Below, in pieces: positions 55,596 to 63,589 of a DNA stretch of 64,000 nucleotides. The translations under genes were made by a program, and so were the position numbers. The stretch comes from an uncultured Dokdonia sp. Lineage in GTDB: Bacteria; Bacteroidota; Bacteroidia; Flavobacteriales; Flavobacteriaceae. Location: positions 434,001 to 498,000 of the forward strand of contig NZ_CANMDS010000002.1 in NCBI RefSeq assembly GCF_947496725.1. The letters run 5' to 3'. The first letter of the stretch is position 1, and each line of letters begins with the position of its first letter. The notes below the pieces were generated by a model. It made no database searches. It was not told where the DNA came from and saw only the letters and a list, made by a program, of their open reading frames with translations.

Positions 55596-56356
55596 TAATC
55601 TAATTTACGTAACCAAATATTTCTATATCCTACACCACTCATATCTCCGTGATCTTGCAGTACGATAGGACCGTCACCGTGAGCATTGTTTTTTGGGAAA
55701 CCTATGTATTCTGTACTACCTTTAATCTCGTAGTGATCTTGTATGAGTACACCATTTAAAAATACGGTGATTGTAGCAGCTTTTGTTTTTTTACCCGCAG
55801 CATTAAACGCTGGCGCGTGAAAAACAATATCATAGCTGTTCCACTCTCCAGTAGGCTTTGCAGCCATAACGTCTGGAGCTTTTTGCTTATAAATAGAGCC
55901 TACCATACCGTTTACATAGGTGTCATTATCATTGTTATTTAAGATTTGTACTTCGTATAAGCCTTGAAAAAACACACCACTATTACTTCTGTTTTGGTTA
56001 GTCTGCGTGTTGTTTGGGTCACTGCGCCATTCTAGGTGTAATTGCACACTCCCGAAGTCTTCTTTGGTCACAATATCTCCCGTCTTATCTTTTACGGTCA
56101 TACTCCCGTCTTGATTAATCGTCCACTTAGGAGCGCCGCCGTCGTTTTTACTTTTCCAAGCGTTGAGGTTTGTGCCGTCAAACAATACTACAGCATCACT
56201 AGGGATACCGGTTTGCCCGTTTATGGCAACCTTTGCAGGTTTTGGACCCCATACTTCTGTTTGTTCTGGTTTTGTAGGTTCATTACCCACATTTCCTGAG
56301 CCGCAAGATGTAATGGTTAGTGCTGTTGCGATAATTCCTAAATGGTATAATTTCAT
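55595..56356 (-). CDS. DUF1080 lipoprotein, probable 3-keto-glycoside hydrolase
   Basis: 253 residues with a lipoprotein signal (lipobox ITSC at about 15-18), then a concanavalin-like beta-sandwich of the 3-keto-disaccharide hydrolase (DUF1080) family: VVLFDGTNLNAWKS, GSVQLHLEWRS, NSGVFFQGLYEVQIL, GPIVLQDHGDMSGVGYRNIWLRKL. Members cleave glycosides whose sugar was oxidised at carbon 3. It would sit on a membrane facing the periplasm or surface. It is a paralogue of the gene 3 bases upstream. Confidence 0.88.
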   Translation of the reverse strand: MKLYHLGIIATALTITSCGSGNVGNEPTKPEQTEVWGPKPAKVAINGQTGIPSDAVVLFDGTNLNAWKSKNDGGAPKWTINQDGSMTVKDKTGDIVTKEDFGSVQLHLEWRSDPNNTQTNQNRSNSGVFFQGLYEVQILNNNDNDTYVNGMVGSIYKQKAPDVMAAKPTGEWNSYDIVFHAPAFNAAGKKTKAATITVFLNGVLIQDHYEIKGSTEYIGFPKNNAHGDGPIVLQDHGDMSGVGYRNIWLRKLD

Positions 56357-56359
56357 AAT

Positions 56360-57118
56360 CTATAATTCTTTTATTGTAATGTTGCGGTACCATACTTTAT
56401 CTCCGTGATCTTGGAGACCTATGTGACCTTCTTGATATTTACCAAAGCCTTTCCAGTCTGCAAACTTAGTCTTTGCAACCATAGCATCCCACTCTTCGCC
56501 ATTTACGGGGAAGGTATATGCTTCTTTACCGTTAAGGCTAACTTTACCTAGGTTGCTATCGTGATTGATATAAAGCGTTACTTTATTCCACTCACCAGCG
56601 GGATTGATCATACCGTCTGCAGGTTTTATCATATCATAAAGAGATCCTGCTTTGTGCGTTCCATTTGCCACCTTTGCATCTGGGTGACGCTCGTCATCTA
56701 GCACTTGTATCTCTGGGCCAGTTTCATAAGCTTCTTTAAACTCTGGAGATTCCTTTACACCCCAAAAGATGCCACTGTTACCACCTTCAGAAACTTTCCA
56801 CTCTAGATTGAGTTCAAAGTTTTTATAGGTGTTTTTTGTAATGATGTTTTTACCACCTTCTTCCCCAGGCGTAAAAGCCATTGCTCCATCTTCTATGGTC
56901 CAGTTGTCGTGCATACCGTCTGTACCATATCCTTTCCAAGCGTTGAGGTTAGAGCCGTCAAAAAGAACAACTTTATCACTAGGTTCGGCAATTTTTTTAC
57001 CGCCTATAGAGAAGGTATTGCCTTCTCCGCTCCTAATGTCTACAACCGTGGTTTTAGTCTCGTTTTTACAAGCAAATGCCATTAAAGCCACTGTTGCGAT
57101 ATAGAATGTTCTTTTCAT
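56360..57118 (-). CDS. DUF1080 lipoprotein, probable 3-keto-glycoside hydrolase (second copy)
   Basis: 252 residues. Lipobox AFAC at about 14-17 after a short signal. Conserved blocks match the neighbouring paralogue: VVLFDGSNLNAWKGYG, FELNLEWKVSEGGNSGIFWGVKE, GHIGLQDHGDKVWYRNITIKEL. The two proteins differ enough (a larger loop with ETGPEIQVLDDERHPDAK here) to suggest different substrates. Confidence 0.88.
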   Translation of the reverse strand: MKRTFYIATVALMAFACKNETKTTVVDIRSGEGNTFSIGGKKIAEPSDKVVLFDGSNLNAWKGYGTDGMHDNWTIEDGAMAFTPGEEGGKNIITKNTYKNFELNLEWKVSEGGNSGIFWGVKESPEFKEAYETGPEIQVLDDERHPDAKVANGTHKAGSLYDMIKPADGMINPAGEWNKVTLYINHDSNLGKVSLNGKEAYTFPVNGEEWDAMVAKTKFADWKGFGKYQEGHIGLQDHGDKVWYRNITIKEL

Positions 57119-57127
57119 AATTGTGTT

Positions 57128-58180
57128 TTAAAGTCCAAGTATCTTCTTTAACTGCTCCTTGTCAATATCCTCACCTGCAAAATCATCAAAGCGTTTTTGT
57201 GTAGCCTCAATAATATGTGAAGCGATAAAAGGTGCGCCTTCTCTAGCTCCTTGCTCAGGACTTTTTACACAACATTCCCACTCCATCACTGCCCAAACGT
57301 CACAACCGTATTCTGTGAGTTTTGTAAAAATAGTTTTAAAGTCTATCTGTCCATCTCCCGGAGAGCGGTAACGCCCAGCGCGATCTTGCCAGTCACTATA
57401 ACCGCCAAAGGTACCACGCTTCCCATCTGGTTTAAACTCAGAATCTTTTACGTGAAAGGCCTTTATAAACTCGTGATAGTGATCTATGTATGCGATATAA
57501 TCGAGTTGCTGTAATACAAAGTGACTTGGGTCATATAAAATATTACAACGCTTGTGATTACCTGTAGCTTCTAGAAAACGCTCAAAAGTCACTCCGTCGT
57601 GTAAATCTTCACCAGGGTGGATCTCATAAGCCACATCTACACCACACTCATCATAAGTGTTGAGTATAGGTAACCAGCGTTTGGCTAGTTCTTCAAACCC
57701 CATCTCAACAAGTCCTGCAGGACGTTGTGGCCAAGGGTGCATTGTATGCCAAAGCAACGAACCACTAAACGTCGCACTCACATCAAGACCTAGGTGTTTA
57801 CTTGCGTGTGCTGCGCTTATTACTTGCTTGCGAGCCCACTCAGTACGCTTCTTTGGATTGTTTTTACAATCGTCTGGAGCAAAATTATCAAACATCAAGT
57901 CATAAGCAGGATGTACTGCAACCAGTTGCCCTTGTAGGTGTGTAGAGAGCTCAGTTATCTCAAGCCCATAGTCATTTACTTTACCCTTAAGCTCATCACA
58001 GTAGGTTTTACTCTCTCCAGCTGTGGTGAGATCAATTAATCGGTTTTCCCAAGTTGGGATTTGTATTCCTTTATACCCAAGGTCTGCTGCCCATTTACAC
58101 AATCCGTCTAGCGAATTAAATGGTGCTTTGTCATCCATAAACTGGGCGAGAAATACTGCGGGTCCTTTTATTGTTTTCAT
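57128..58180 (-). CDS. Sugar phosphate isomerase/epimerase-like TIM barrel
   Basis: 350 residues, no signal peptide. Xylose-isomerase-like barrel features: DLGYKGIQIPTWENRL, VDVAYEIHPGEDLHDG with a metal-binding glutamate and histidine, NILYDPSHFVLQQLDYIAYIDHYHEFIKAFHVKDSEF (further metal ligands), and AVMEWECC. Start MKTIKGP at 58180 is preferred, since a longer start would lie in a hairpin. In related loci these enzymes act on 3-keto sugars (epimerase or lyase); the exact reaction is inferred. Confidence 0.83.
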   Translation of the reverse strand: MKTIKGPAVFLAQFMDDKAPFNSLDGLCKWAADLGYKGIQIPTWENRLIDLTTAGESKTYCDELKGKVNDYGLEITELSTHLQGQLVAVHPAYDLMFDNFAPDDCKNNPKKRTEWARKQVISAAHASKHLGLDVSATFSGSLLWHTMHPWPQRPAGLVEMGFEELAKRWLPILNTYDECGVDVAYEIHPGEDLHDGVTFERFLEATGNHKRCNILYDPSHFVLQQLDYIAYIDHYHEFIKAFHVKDSEFKPDGKRGTFGGYSDWQDRAGRYRSPGDGQIDFKTIFTKLTEYGCDVWAVMEWECCVKSPEQGAREGAPFIASHIIEATQKRFDDFAGEDIDKEQLKKILGL

Positions 58181-58196
58181 TGGATATATTTTTTTC

Positions 58197-58216
58197 ATTC
58201 TCGCAAAGGCGAGAAT
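58197..58216 (-). other. Small hairpin upstream of the TIM-barrel gene
   Basis: ATTCTCGC-AAAG-GCGAGAAT, 17 bases before the chosen start codon and 20 bases from a palindrome copy. It overlaps an alternative upstream ATG and could influence initiation. Confidence 0.5.
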
Positions 58217-58235
58217 CTTTTCAATTGTTGTTTTT

Positions 58236-58255
58236 TACGCTTTCGCGAAAGCGTA
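58236..58255. repeat. Iterated palindrome, intergenic 20-base form
   Basis: 6 bases beyond the stop of the Gfo/Idh gene (minus strand). Confidence 0.95.
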
Positions 58256-58261
58256 CTTATA

Positions 58262-59398
58262 CTACTCTAGGTCTACCCACACATTCCCATCACGATGAGA
58301 TTGCACGGCTTTCTCTATAAAATTCATTCCTCGTACACCATCTGTCATACCCGGAAACTCGCCCGAATTGTAGTCTTCTCCACGTATTGCCTTTGCAACA
58401 CCTTTATAGATATTACCCATCGCGTCAAAAATACCTTCTGGGTGTCCCGGAGGTAGTTTTGTGCCGTCTAGCGATAGCGGACTGTTATAAGCGTGGCCTG
58501 GTTTAAGCACGCGCATAGGTTGTCCATCTTCTAGTAAATAGAGATAATTAGGGTTTTCTTGCTCCCACTTGAGGCCTGCTTTTGTACCATAAACAGCTAC
58601 GGTAAAGTTGTTCTCCTCACCTGTTGCTATTTGACTAGATCGCAATACACCTTTTGTGTATTCATCTAGGCGTAGTAATACGGTACCGTCTATATCCATC
58701 TCATTATCTGCATATAGATGGTTGAGGTCTGCAAGTACAGATTTAATTTTTTTGCCAGTCACAAACTCTAGCATCTGGTAAGCGTGAACGCCTATATCGC
58801 CAAGACAGCAAGAAATTCCAGATTTCTCAGGCATCAAACGCCAAGTGCTATTGCGCTGCTCCTTGTCGTGTATGAGATTATTAATCCAGCCTTGGTAATA
58901 CTGAGCGTCTACTTTTTGTATCTCGCCTAGTTCTCCATTTGCTATCATTTCCCTCATCTGGCGTACCATAGGGTAGCCTGTGTAGGTATGTGTAAGCCCA
59001 AAGACGTTACCATTCTTCTTTTGGATAGCCTCAAGCTCTAGCGCCTCTGCGTGCGTCATCGTCATAGGCTTCTCACAAATCACGTTAAAGCCAGCCTCGA
59101 GAAGCTGCTTTGCCATCGGGAAGTGCAAGAAGTTAGGCGTAAGTATAGATACCACTTGCATACGCTGGTCTGCTGGGAGTGCTGTTTCCTTTTGTACAAG
59201 CTCCGTTAGATCTTTGTAAATACGATCTGTCGGGATGCCTATTTGAGCAGCAAATTCTTTGCTTATCTCAATATCTGGGTTAAAAGAACCACCTACTAGC
59301 TGGTATGCGTCAAACATACTTGCCGCCACGCGGTGTAACACACCTATTAAACTATCTCCGCCGCCACCTAAGACGCCCCATCTTATTTTATTGCTCAT
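58262..59398 (-). CDS. Gfo/Idh/MocA-family oxidoreductase
   Basis: 378 residues. N-terminal Rossmann domain with RWGVLGGGGDSLIGVLHRVA, then VSILTPNFLHFPMAKQLLEAGFNVICEKPMT containing the conserved EKP. The C-terminal domain has SGISCCLGDIGVHAYQMLEFVTG with the usual catalytic-region aspartate/histidine. No export signal. It would interconvert a sugar hydroxyl and ketone with NAD(P). Encoded between the MFS transporter and the TIM-barrel enzyme. Confidence 0.9.
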   Translation of the reverse strand: MSNKIRWGVLGGGGDSLIGVLHRVAASMFDAYQLVGGSFNPDIEISKEFAAQIGIPTDRIYKDLTELVQKETALPADQRMQVVSILTPNFLHFPMAKQLLEAGFNVICEKPMTMTHAEALELEAIQKKNGNVFGLTHTYTGYPMVRQMREMIANGELGEIQKVDAQYYQGWINNLIHDKEQRNSTWRLMPEKSGISCCLGDIGVHAYQMLEFVTGKKIKSVLADLNHLYADNEMDIDGTVLLRLDEYTKGVLRSSQIATGEENNFTVAVYGTKAGLKWEQENPNYLYLLEDGQPMRVLKPGHAYNSPLSLDGTKLPPGHPEGIFDAMGNIYKGVAKAIRGEDYNSGEFPGMTDGVRGMNFIEKAVQSHRDGNVWVDLE

Positions 59399-59498
59399 TG
59401 TGTTGTGTTTTTATTTTTTAATTATATCAAGTAAATATGTTTTTTCTAAGAAAAGTCTGCCCTTTAGGGTAGGGGAAAGACTTTTTAAGACTTTGCTA

Positions 59499-60722
59499 CT
59501 ACTCCGTATATTCTATTTTCTCACTCTTAAATAACAGTGCAAAAATCACAAATACTGCTGCTGCAAAAATCGCTGGGAATACCCATACTGAGTTCCAGTC
59601 GTGACCTTCACCTACAATGTTTGCATCTGTTATTTTTCCTGCCACATAAAAACCTACAAGCATACCTACACCGTAAGTAGCAAGTGTGATAAGTCCTTGA
59701 GCGGCACTTTTAATTTTTGGTCCAGCTTTGCTGTCTGTATAAATCTGTCCAGACACAAAGAAAAAGTCATAGCAAATACCGTGTAAAACAATTCCTGTAA
59801 TAATCATAAAGAAAAGGTCTCCCGTGTTACCATAAGCAAACAGTAGGTAGCGCAATGTCCAAGCGAGCATCCCTACAAGGATAGTTTTCTTAAACCCAAA
59901 TTTCTTAAAGAAGAAAGGAAGTAATAACATAAAGACTACCTCAGATACTTGACCTATAGAAGCAAGGGCTGTAGACTTTTCTACACCAGACTCCGTTAGG
60001 AACGGACTTAGATTTTGATAGTAAAAGGCAAGTGGAATACAAATAAGTACCGAAGAAAGGAAAAACACTAAGAAGTTTCTATCCTTAAGTAAATCTAAAG
60101 CTTCAAGACCTAAAATATCTTTAATTGCAACTTTCTCTCCTTTTGCACTTGGTGGTGTTTTAGGAAGTGTAAAACTAAAAACTCCTAGTACTGCAGAAGC
60201 AATAGCAGTCATTACAAATGTATTTTTAAGTAAACCTGCAGCGATAGATTCTTGAGAGTCCCATCCAAAAGCAAAACTTATTAATAGTCCTGCCACAATC
60301 CAACCGATGGTTCCCCATACACGAATGAATGGAAAGTCCTTTGATGGGTCTTTCATCTGGTTAAATGCAACCGAGTTTACTAGCGCCAGTGTAGGCATAT
60401 AAGCAATCATATACCCTAAAACATATGGATAAAACACAGCCGAATCTGTTGCTTGTGACATCAAATACATAAGTACGGCACCTATAATATGTAATACTCC
60501 CAGAATGCGCTCTGCATTAAAAAATCGATCTGCAATAAGACCTATAATAAATGGTGCTATAATAGCTCCCCAAGATTGTGTAGAAAAGGCTGCTGCAATT
60601 TCTCCTCCTTCGGCGCTTAGGTTATTACCCATAAAGGTACCTAAGGTTACAAACCAGCCTCCCCAGATAAAAAACTCGAGAAACATCATTAGGGATAATT
60701 GAAACTTAGTCGTTGATTTCAT
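59499..60722 (-). CDS. MFS transporter, nucleoside/sugar proton symporter family
   Basis: 407 residues with twelve membrane helices. N-terminal LSLMMFLEFFIWGGWFVTLGTFM and WGAIIAPFIIGLIADRFFNAERILGVLHIIGA match the nucleoside:H+ symporter group, which in Bacteroidota often sits beside Gfo/Idh and TIM-barrel genes and probably carries sugars. It lies 5 bases after the upstream lipoprotein gene on the same strand. Confidence 0.87.
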   Translation of the reverse strand: MKSTTKFQLSLMMFLEFFIWGGWFVTLGTFMGNNLSAEGGEIAAAFSTQSWGAIIAPFIIGLIADRFFNAERILGVLHIIGAVLMYLMSQATDSAVFYPYVLGYMIAYMPTLALVNSVAFNQMKDPSKDFPFIRVWGTIGWIVAGLLISFAFGWDSQESIAAGLLKNTFVMTAIASAVLGVFSFTLPKTPPSAKGEKVAIKDILGLEALDLLKDRNFLVFFLSSVLICIPLAFYYQNLSPFLTESGVEKSTALASIGQVSEVVFMLLLPFFFKKFGFKKTILVGMLAWTLRYLLFAYGNTGDLFFMIITGIVLHGICYDFFFVSGQIYTDSKAGPKIKSAAQGLITLATYGVGMLVGFYVAGKITDANIVGEGHDWNSVWVFPAIFAAAVFVIFALLFKSEKIEYTE

Positions 60723-60727
60723 ATTGC

Positions 60728-61717
60728 TTATTTAAGATTGTCTATTGATTTTTGAACTAGTGCTTTAGTCAGAGCGATACCTTCTTTTGGGTCTTCTAGT
60801 GGTCCTTCATATTCTGTACCCACATATCCTTCAAAACCACTATCGGCAACGATTTGCATTAATCGTTGATAGTCTAATTTTGTCTCATCACCATTTTCAT
60901 CAAAGTTATATGACTTTGCAGACACTCCTTTTGCATACGGCATCATTTCTTCTATTCCTTTATAGGTATCATATTCTAAAACACAAGGCGCGCCCCAGCG
61001 TTCTCCACCTTCACGTTTTACACAAAAGTTTCCAAAATCTGGTAAGACACCTACTGTTTCCATATTAACCTCTTTCATCACAGCAACAAGCTTTTCTCCA
61101 TCACTAGACCATCCTCCGTGGTTTTCTATAATTACGTTTACGCCTACTTCTTTACCGTAAGCTCCTAGTTCTTTAAGAGATGATACAGATAGTGCGTGCC
61201 ATTTTACAGGATCTAGCTCTCCAAAGAGATTTGCCCTTACCGAGTGTGCTCCCATAAGTTTTGCAGCATCCATCCATATTTTGTGATTTGCGATAGCTTC
61301 TTCTAGTTTTTTAGGATCTGGATCTGCTAGTTCACCAGCGTGATCAACCATAATAAGAACGTTATCCATTCCTGCAGCAGTTGCCTTAGCATTAAGGTTA
61401 TTTGCAAGTTTCATTACACGTTCTTTATAACCTGCCCCTACTTCAGCAACAAATGGATATAATTGTGTCACATATTCTACTCCGGTAAAACCAAGATCTT
61501 TGGCAATTTGCGGGAATTCCATCGGGTCCATAGTACCGTCTTGAAACGGTTTGTGAAGAGACCATTGAGCGAGGGAATGTTTGTAAGAGGGCATATTTTC
61601 TTTAGAAACTTCTTTTTCCGCTTTCGCGAAAGCGGAATTCTCTTCTTTTTTTACCTCTTCTTTACAAGAAATAAGTACAAAAGCGCATAAAAAAGCGCCT
61701 AACAAATAATTTTTCAT
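60728..61717 (-). CDS. Exported TIM-barrel isomerase-like lipoprotein
   Basis: 329 residues starting MKNYLLGAFLCAFVLISCKE, with lipobox LISC at about 15-18. A longer in-frame start would destroy the signal and is rejected. The mature part is a xylose-isomerase-like barrel (LGFTGVEYVTQLYPFVAEVG, VIIENHGGWSSDGEKL, GVLPDFGNFC, GTEYEGPLEDP). The palindrome encodes AFAKA at about residues 28-32, in the linker after the lipid anchor. It is the first gene of the minus-strand sugar operon, divergent from the GMC gene. Confidence 0.87.
   Translation of the reverse strand: MKNYLLGAFLCAFVLISCKEEVKKEENSAFAKAEKEVSKENMPSYKHSLAQWSLHKPFQDGTMDPMEFPQIAKDLGFTGVEYVTQLYPFVAEVGAGYKERVMKLANNLNAKATAAGMDNVLIMVDHAGELADPDPKKLEEAIANHKIWMDAAKLMGAHSVRANLFGELDPVKWHALSVSSLKELGAYGKEVGVNVIIENHGGWSSDGEKLVAVMKEVNMETVGVLPDFGNFCVKREGGERWGAPCVLEYDTYKGIEEMMPYAKGVSAKSYNFDENGDETKLDYQRLMQIVADSGFEGYVGTEYEGPLEDPKEGIALTKALVQKSIDNLK
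61616..61637. repeat. Iterated palindrome, 22-base variant form
   Basis: Core flanked by TTC and GAA, giving a perfect 22-base palindrome; minus-strand reading AFAKA in a lipoprotein linker. Confidence 0.95.
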
Positions 61718-61835
61718 AAGATGAATTTTAAATAAGACTAGAACTATAACGTTTTCGCCTGTCATTTACTGTTAAATCTAGTGTTTGACTAAGGTAGTCT
61801 TTTTTAGATATTCACAAAAAACAACTTAAAATTTA

Positions 61836-61843
61836 TATATTTG
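61836..61843 (+). promoter_or_regulatory. -7 promoter element TATATTTG for the GMC operon
   Basis: Exact TAnnTTTG, 39 bases before the ATG at 61882, within the 164-base divergent gap. Confidence 0.55.
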
Positions 61844-61881
61844 GTAACCTATATCCCAATAAATTTTCATTAATACATTTT

Positions 61882-63588
61882 ATGGTGAATACAGCTAACG
61901 AAAACGAAATGTACGACGCAATCGTCGTAGGCTCAGGAATCTCCGGAGGATGGGCAGCAAAAGAATTATGTGAAAACGGTATGAAAACACTCATTTTAGA
62001 GCGTGGTCGTATGGTAAAGCACATTGATGATTATCCTACAATGCACAATGACCCTTGGGACAATAAATTTAAGGGTAGTAATCCTCGCGATATTGAAGCT
62101 CGTTATGAGAAACAAGCGCGCACAGGTTACGTACATCAGGCAGATAGTCGTCACTTTTTTGTAGATGACGTAGATCACCCGTACAATGAGACAAAACGTT
62201 TTGACTGGATACGTGGGTACCACGTAGGAGGGCGTTCTATTATGTGGGGAAGACAGAGTTATAGACTGTCTGATATAGATTTTGAAGCAAATAAAAAAGA
62301 AGGCATAGCTGTAGACTGGCCAGTACGTTACAAAGATATCTCACCTTGGTATGATAAGGTAGAGGAGTATATCTCTGTATCTGGAGAAAAATTAGGTCTT
62401 GATGTATTACCAGACGGAAAGTTTTCTCCTCCTATGGAGCTTAATTGTGTAGAAGAGGTTCTTAAAAAGAATATGGCCGAAAATTATAAAGACGGTCGTC
62501 TTCTTACTATAGGTCGTGTGGCGCATATCACAGGTTCAAAAACCTATGATGGTCGTTCTGCTTGCCAGTTTAGAAATCGCTGTATGAGAGGATGTCCTTT
62601 TGGAGGATATTTCTCAAGTAACTCATCTACACTTCCAGCTGCAGAGCGTACAGGAAATATGACATTACGTCCATTTTCTATCGTAACAGAAGTTATATAT
62701 GATGATGCTACAGGAAAAGCTACTGGAGTAAAAGTGGTAGACCAAGAGACAAATGAAAAGTTAGAGTTTAAATCTAAAGTCGTTTTCCTTTGTGCATCTG
62801 CTATAGCATCTGCAAGTATACTTATGCAATCTAAGAGTGACCGTTTCCCTAATGGTATGGGTAATGACTCTGGAGAGCTAGGGCACAACTTAATGGATCA
62901 CCACTTTAAAGCGGGAGCTACTGCAAAGTGGGATGGAGATCTAGATAAATATTATAAAGGACGTCGCCCTAACGGGATTTACATACCTCGTTTTAGAAAC
63001 ATAGGAGGAGTAACAGACCAAAAAACCTTTAAGCGTGGTTACGGTTATCAAGGTGGTGCTGGTCGTGGTGATTATCAACCTCAAATTGCAGAGGCAGGAT
63101 ATGGCGCAGGACTTAAAAAAGCAATTCAAGAACCAGGAGGATGGACAATAGGTCTTATGGGCTTTGGAGAGTGTCTTCCTTACCACGAGAATAAAATGAC
63201 CCTAGATTATAATGATCTTGATAAATGGGGATTACCTAAGGTAAACTTTGATGCAGAGTGGAAAGAAAACGAGTGGGAAATGCGTAGGGATATGATTGCA
63301 AGTGCAAAAGATATGCTTAAAAATGCCGGCTTTAAAGATATCCAGACTATGGATGACCCAAGTGCACCAGGTAACGGAATACACGAGATGGGAACCGCAC
63401 GTATGGGTCGTGACCCAAAAACATCTGTTTGTAATGGTAATAACCAGCTACACGCAGTACCTAATGTATATGTGACAGATGGAGCGTTTATGACCTCTGC
63501 AAGTTGTGTAAACCCATCACTTACTTATATGGCTTTTAGTGCACGTGCTGCAAATCACGCTGCCGCTCAAATTAAAAAAGAAGCATAA
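61882..63588 (+). CDS. GMC-family FAD oxidoreductase (glucoside 3-dehydrogenase-like large subunit)
   Basis: 568 residues. Seen: the FAD-binding VVGSGISGGWAAKEL at about 16-30, the GMC-type HVGGRSIMWGRQSYR, a cysteine cluster CQFRNRCMRGCPFGG, and the C-terminal GNGIHEMGTARMG plus NVYVTDGAFMTSASCVNPSLTYMAFSARAA with the catalytic-region residues. This subgroup oxidises sugars and is partnered by a small subunit, encoded 2 bases downstream. Oxidation at carbon 3 is inferred from the DUF1080 genes across the divergent promoter. Confidence 0.9.
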   Translation: MVNTANENEMYDAIVVGSGISGGWAAKELCENGMKTLILERGRMVKHIDDYPTMHNDPWDNKFKGSNPRDIEARYEKQARTGYVHQADSRHFFVDDVDHPYNETKRFDWIRGYHVGGRSIMWGRQSYRLSDIDFEANKKEGIAVDWPVRYKDISPWYDKVEEYISVSGEKLGLDVLPDGKFSPPMELNCVEEVLKKNMAENYKDGRLLTIGRVAHITGSKTYDGRSACQFRNRCMRGCPFGGYFSSNSSTLPAAERTGNMTLRPFSIVTEVIYDDATGKATGVKVVDQETNEKLEFKSKVVFLCASAIASASILMQSKSDRFPNGMGNDSGELGHNLMDHHFKAGATAKWDGDLDKYYKGRRPNGIYIPRFRNIGGVTDQKTFKRGYGYQGGAGRGDYQPQIAEAGYGAGLKKAIQEPGGWTIGLMGFGECLPYHENKMTLDYNDLDKWGLPKVNFDAEWKENEWEMRRDMIASAKDMLKNAGFKDIQTMDDPSAPGNGIHEMGTARMGRDPKTSVCNGNNQLHAVPNVYVTDGAFMTSASCVNPSLTYMAFSARAANHAAAQIKKEA

Positions 63589-63589
63589 G

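Noticed and set aside
25333-58255. Intergenic palindromes as ordinary rho-independent terminators
   Set aside because: No T run follows in the sense of the preceding gene, and one copy (25333) already has a true terminator just downstream.
3958-61637. CRISPR array or tandem repeat made of the CGCTTTCGCGAAAGCG copies
   Set aside because: Copies are kilobases apart, lie in many genes, and have no regular spacers or cas genes.
3958-61637. The palindrome as a parS or Noc site
   Set aside because: The TTTC/GAAA blocks are two bases closer together than in those sites, and copies are far too many for parS.
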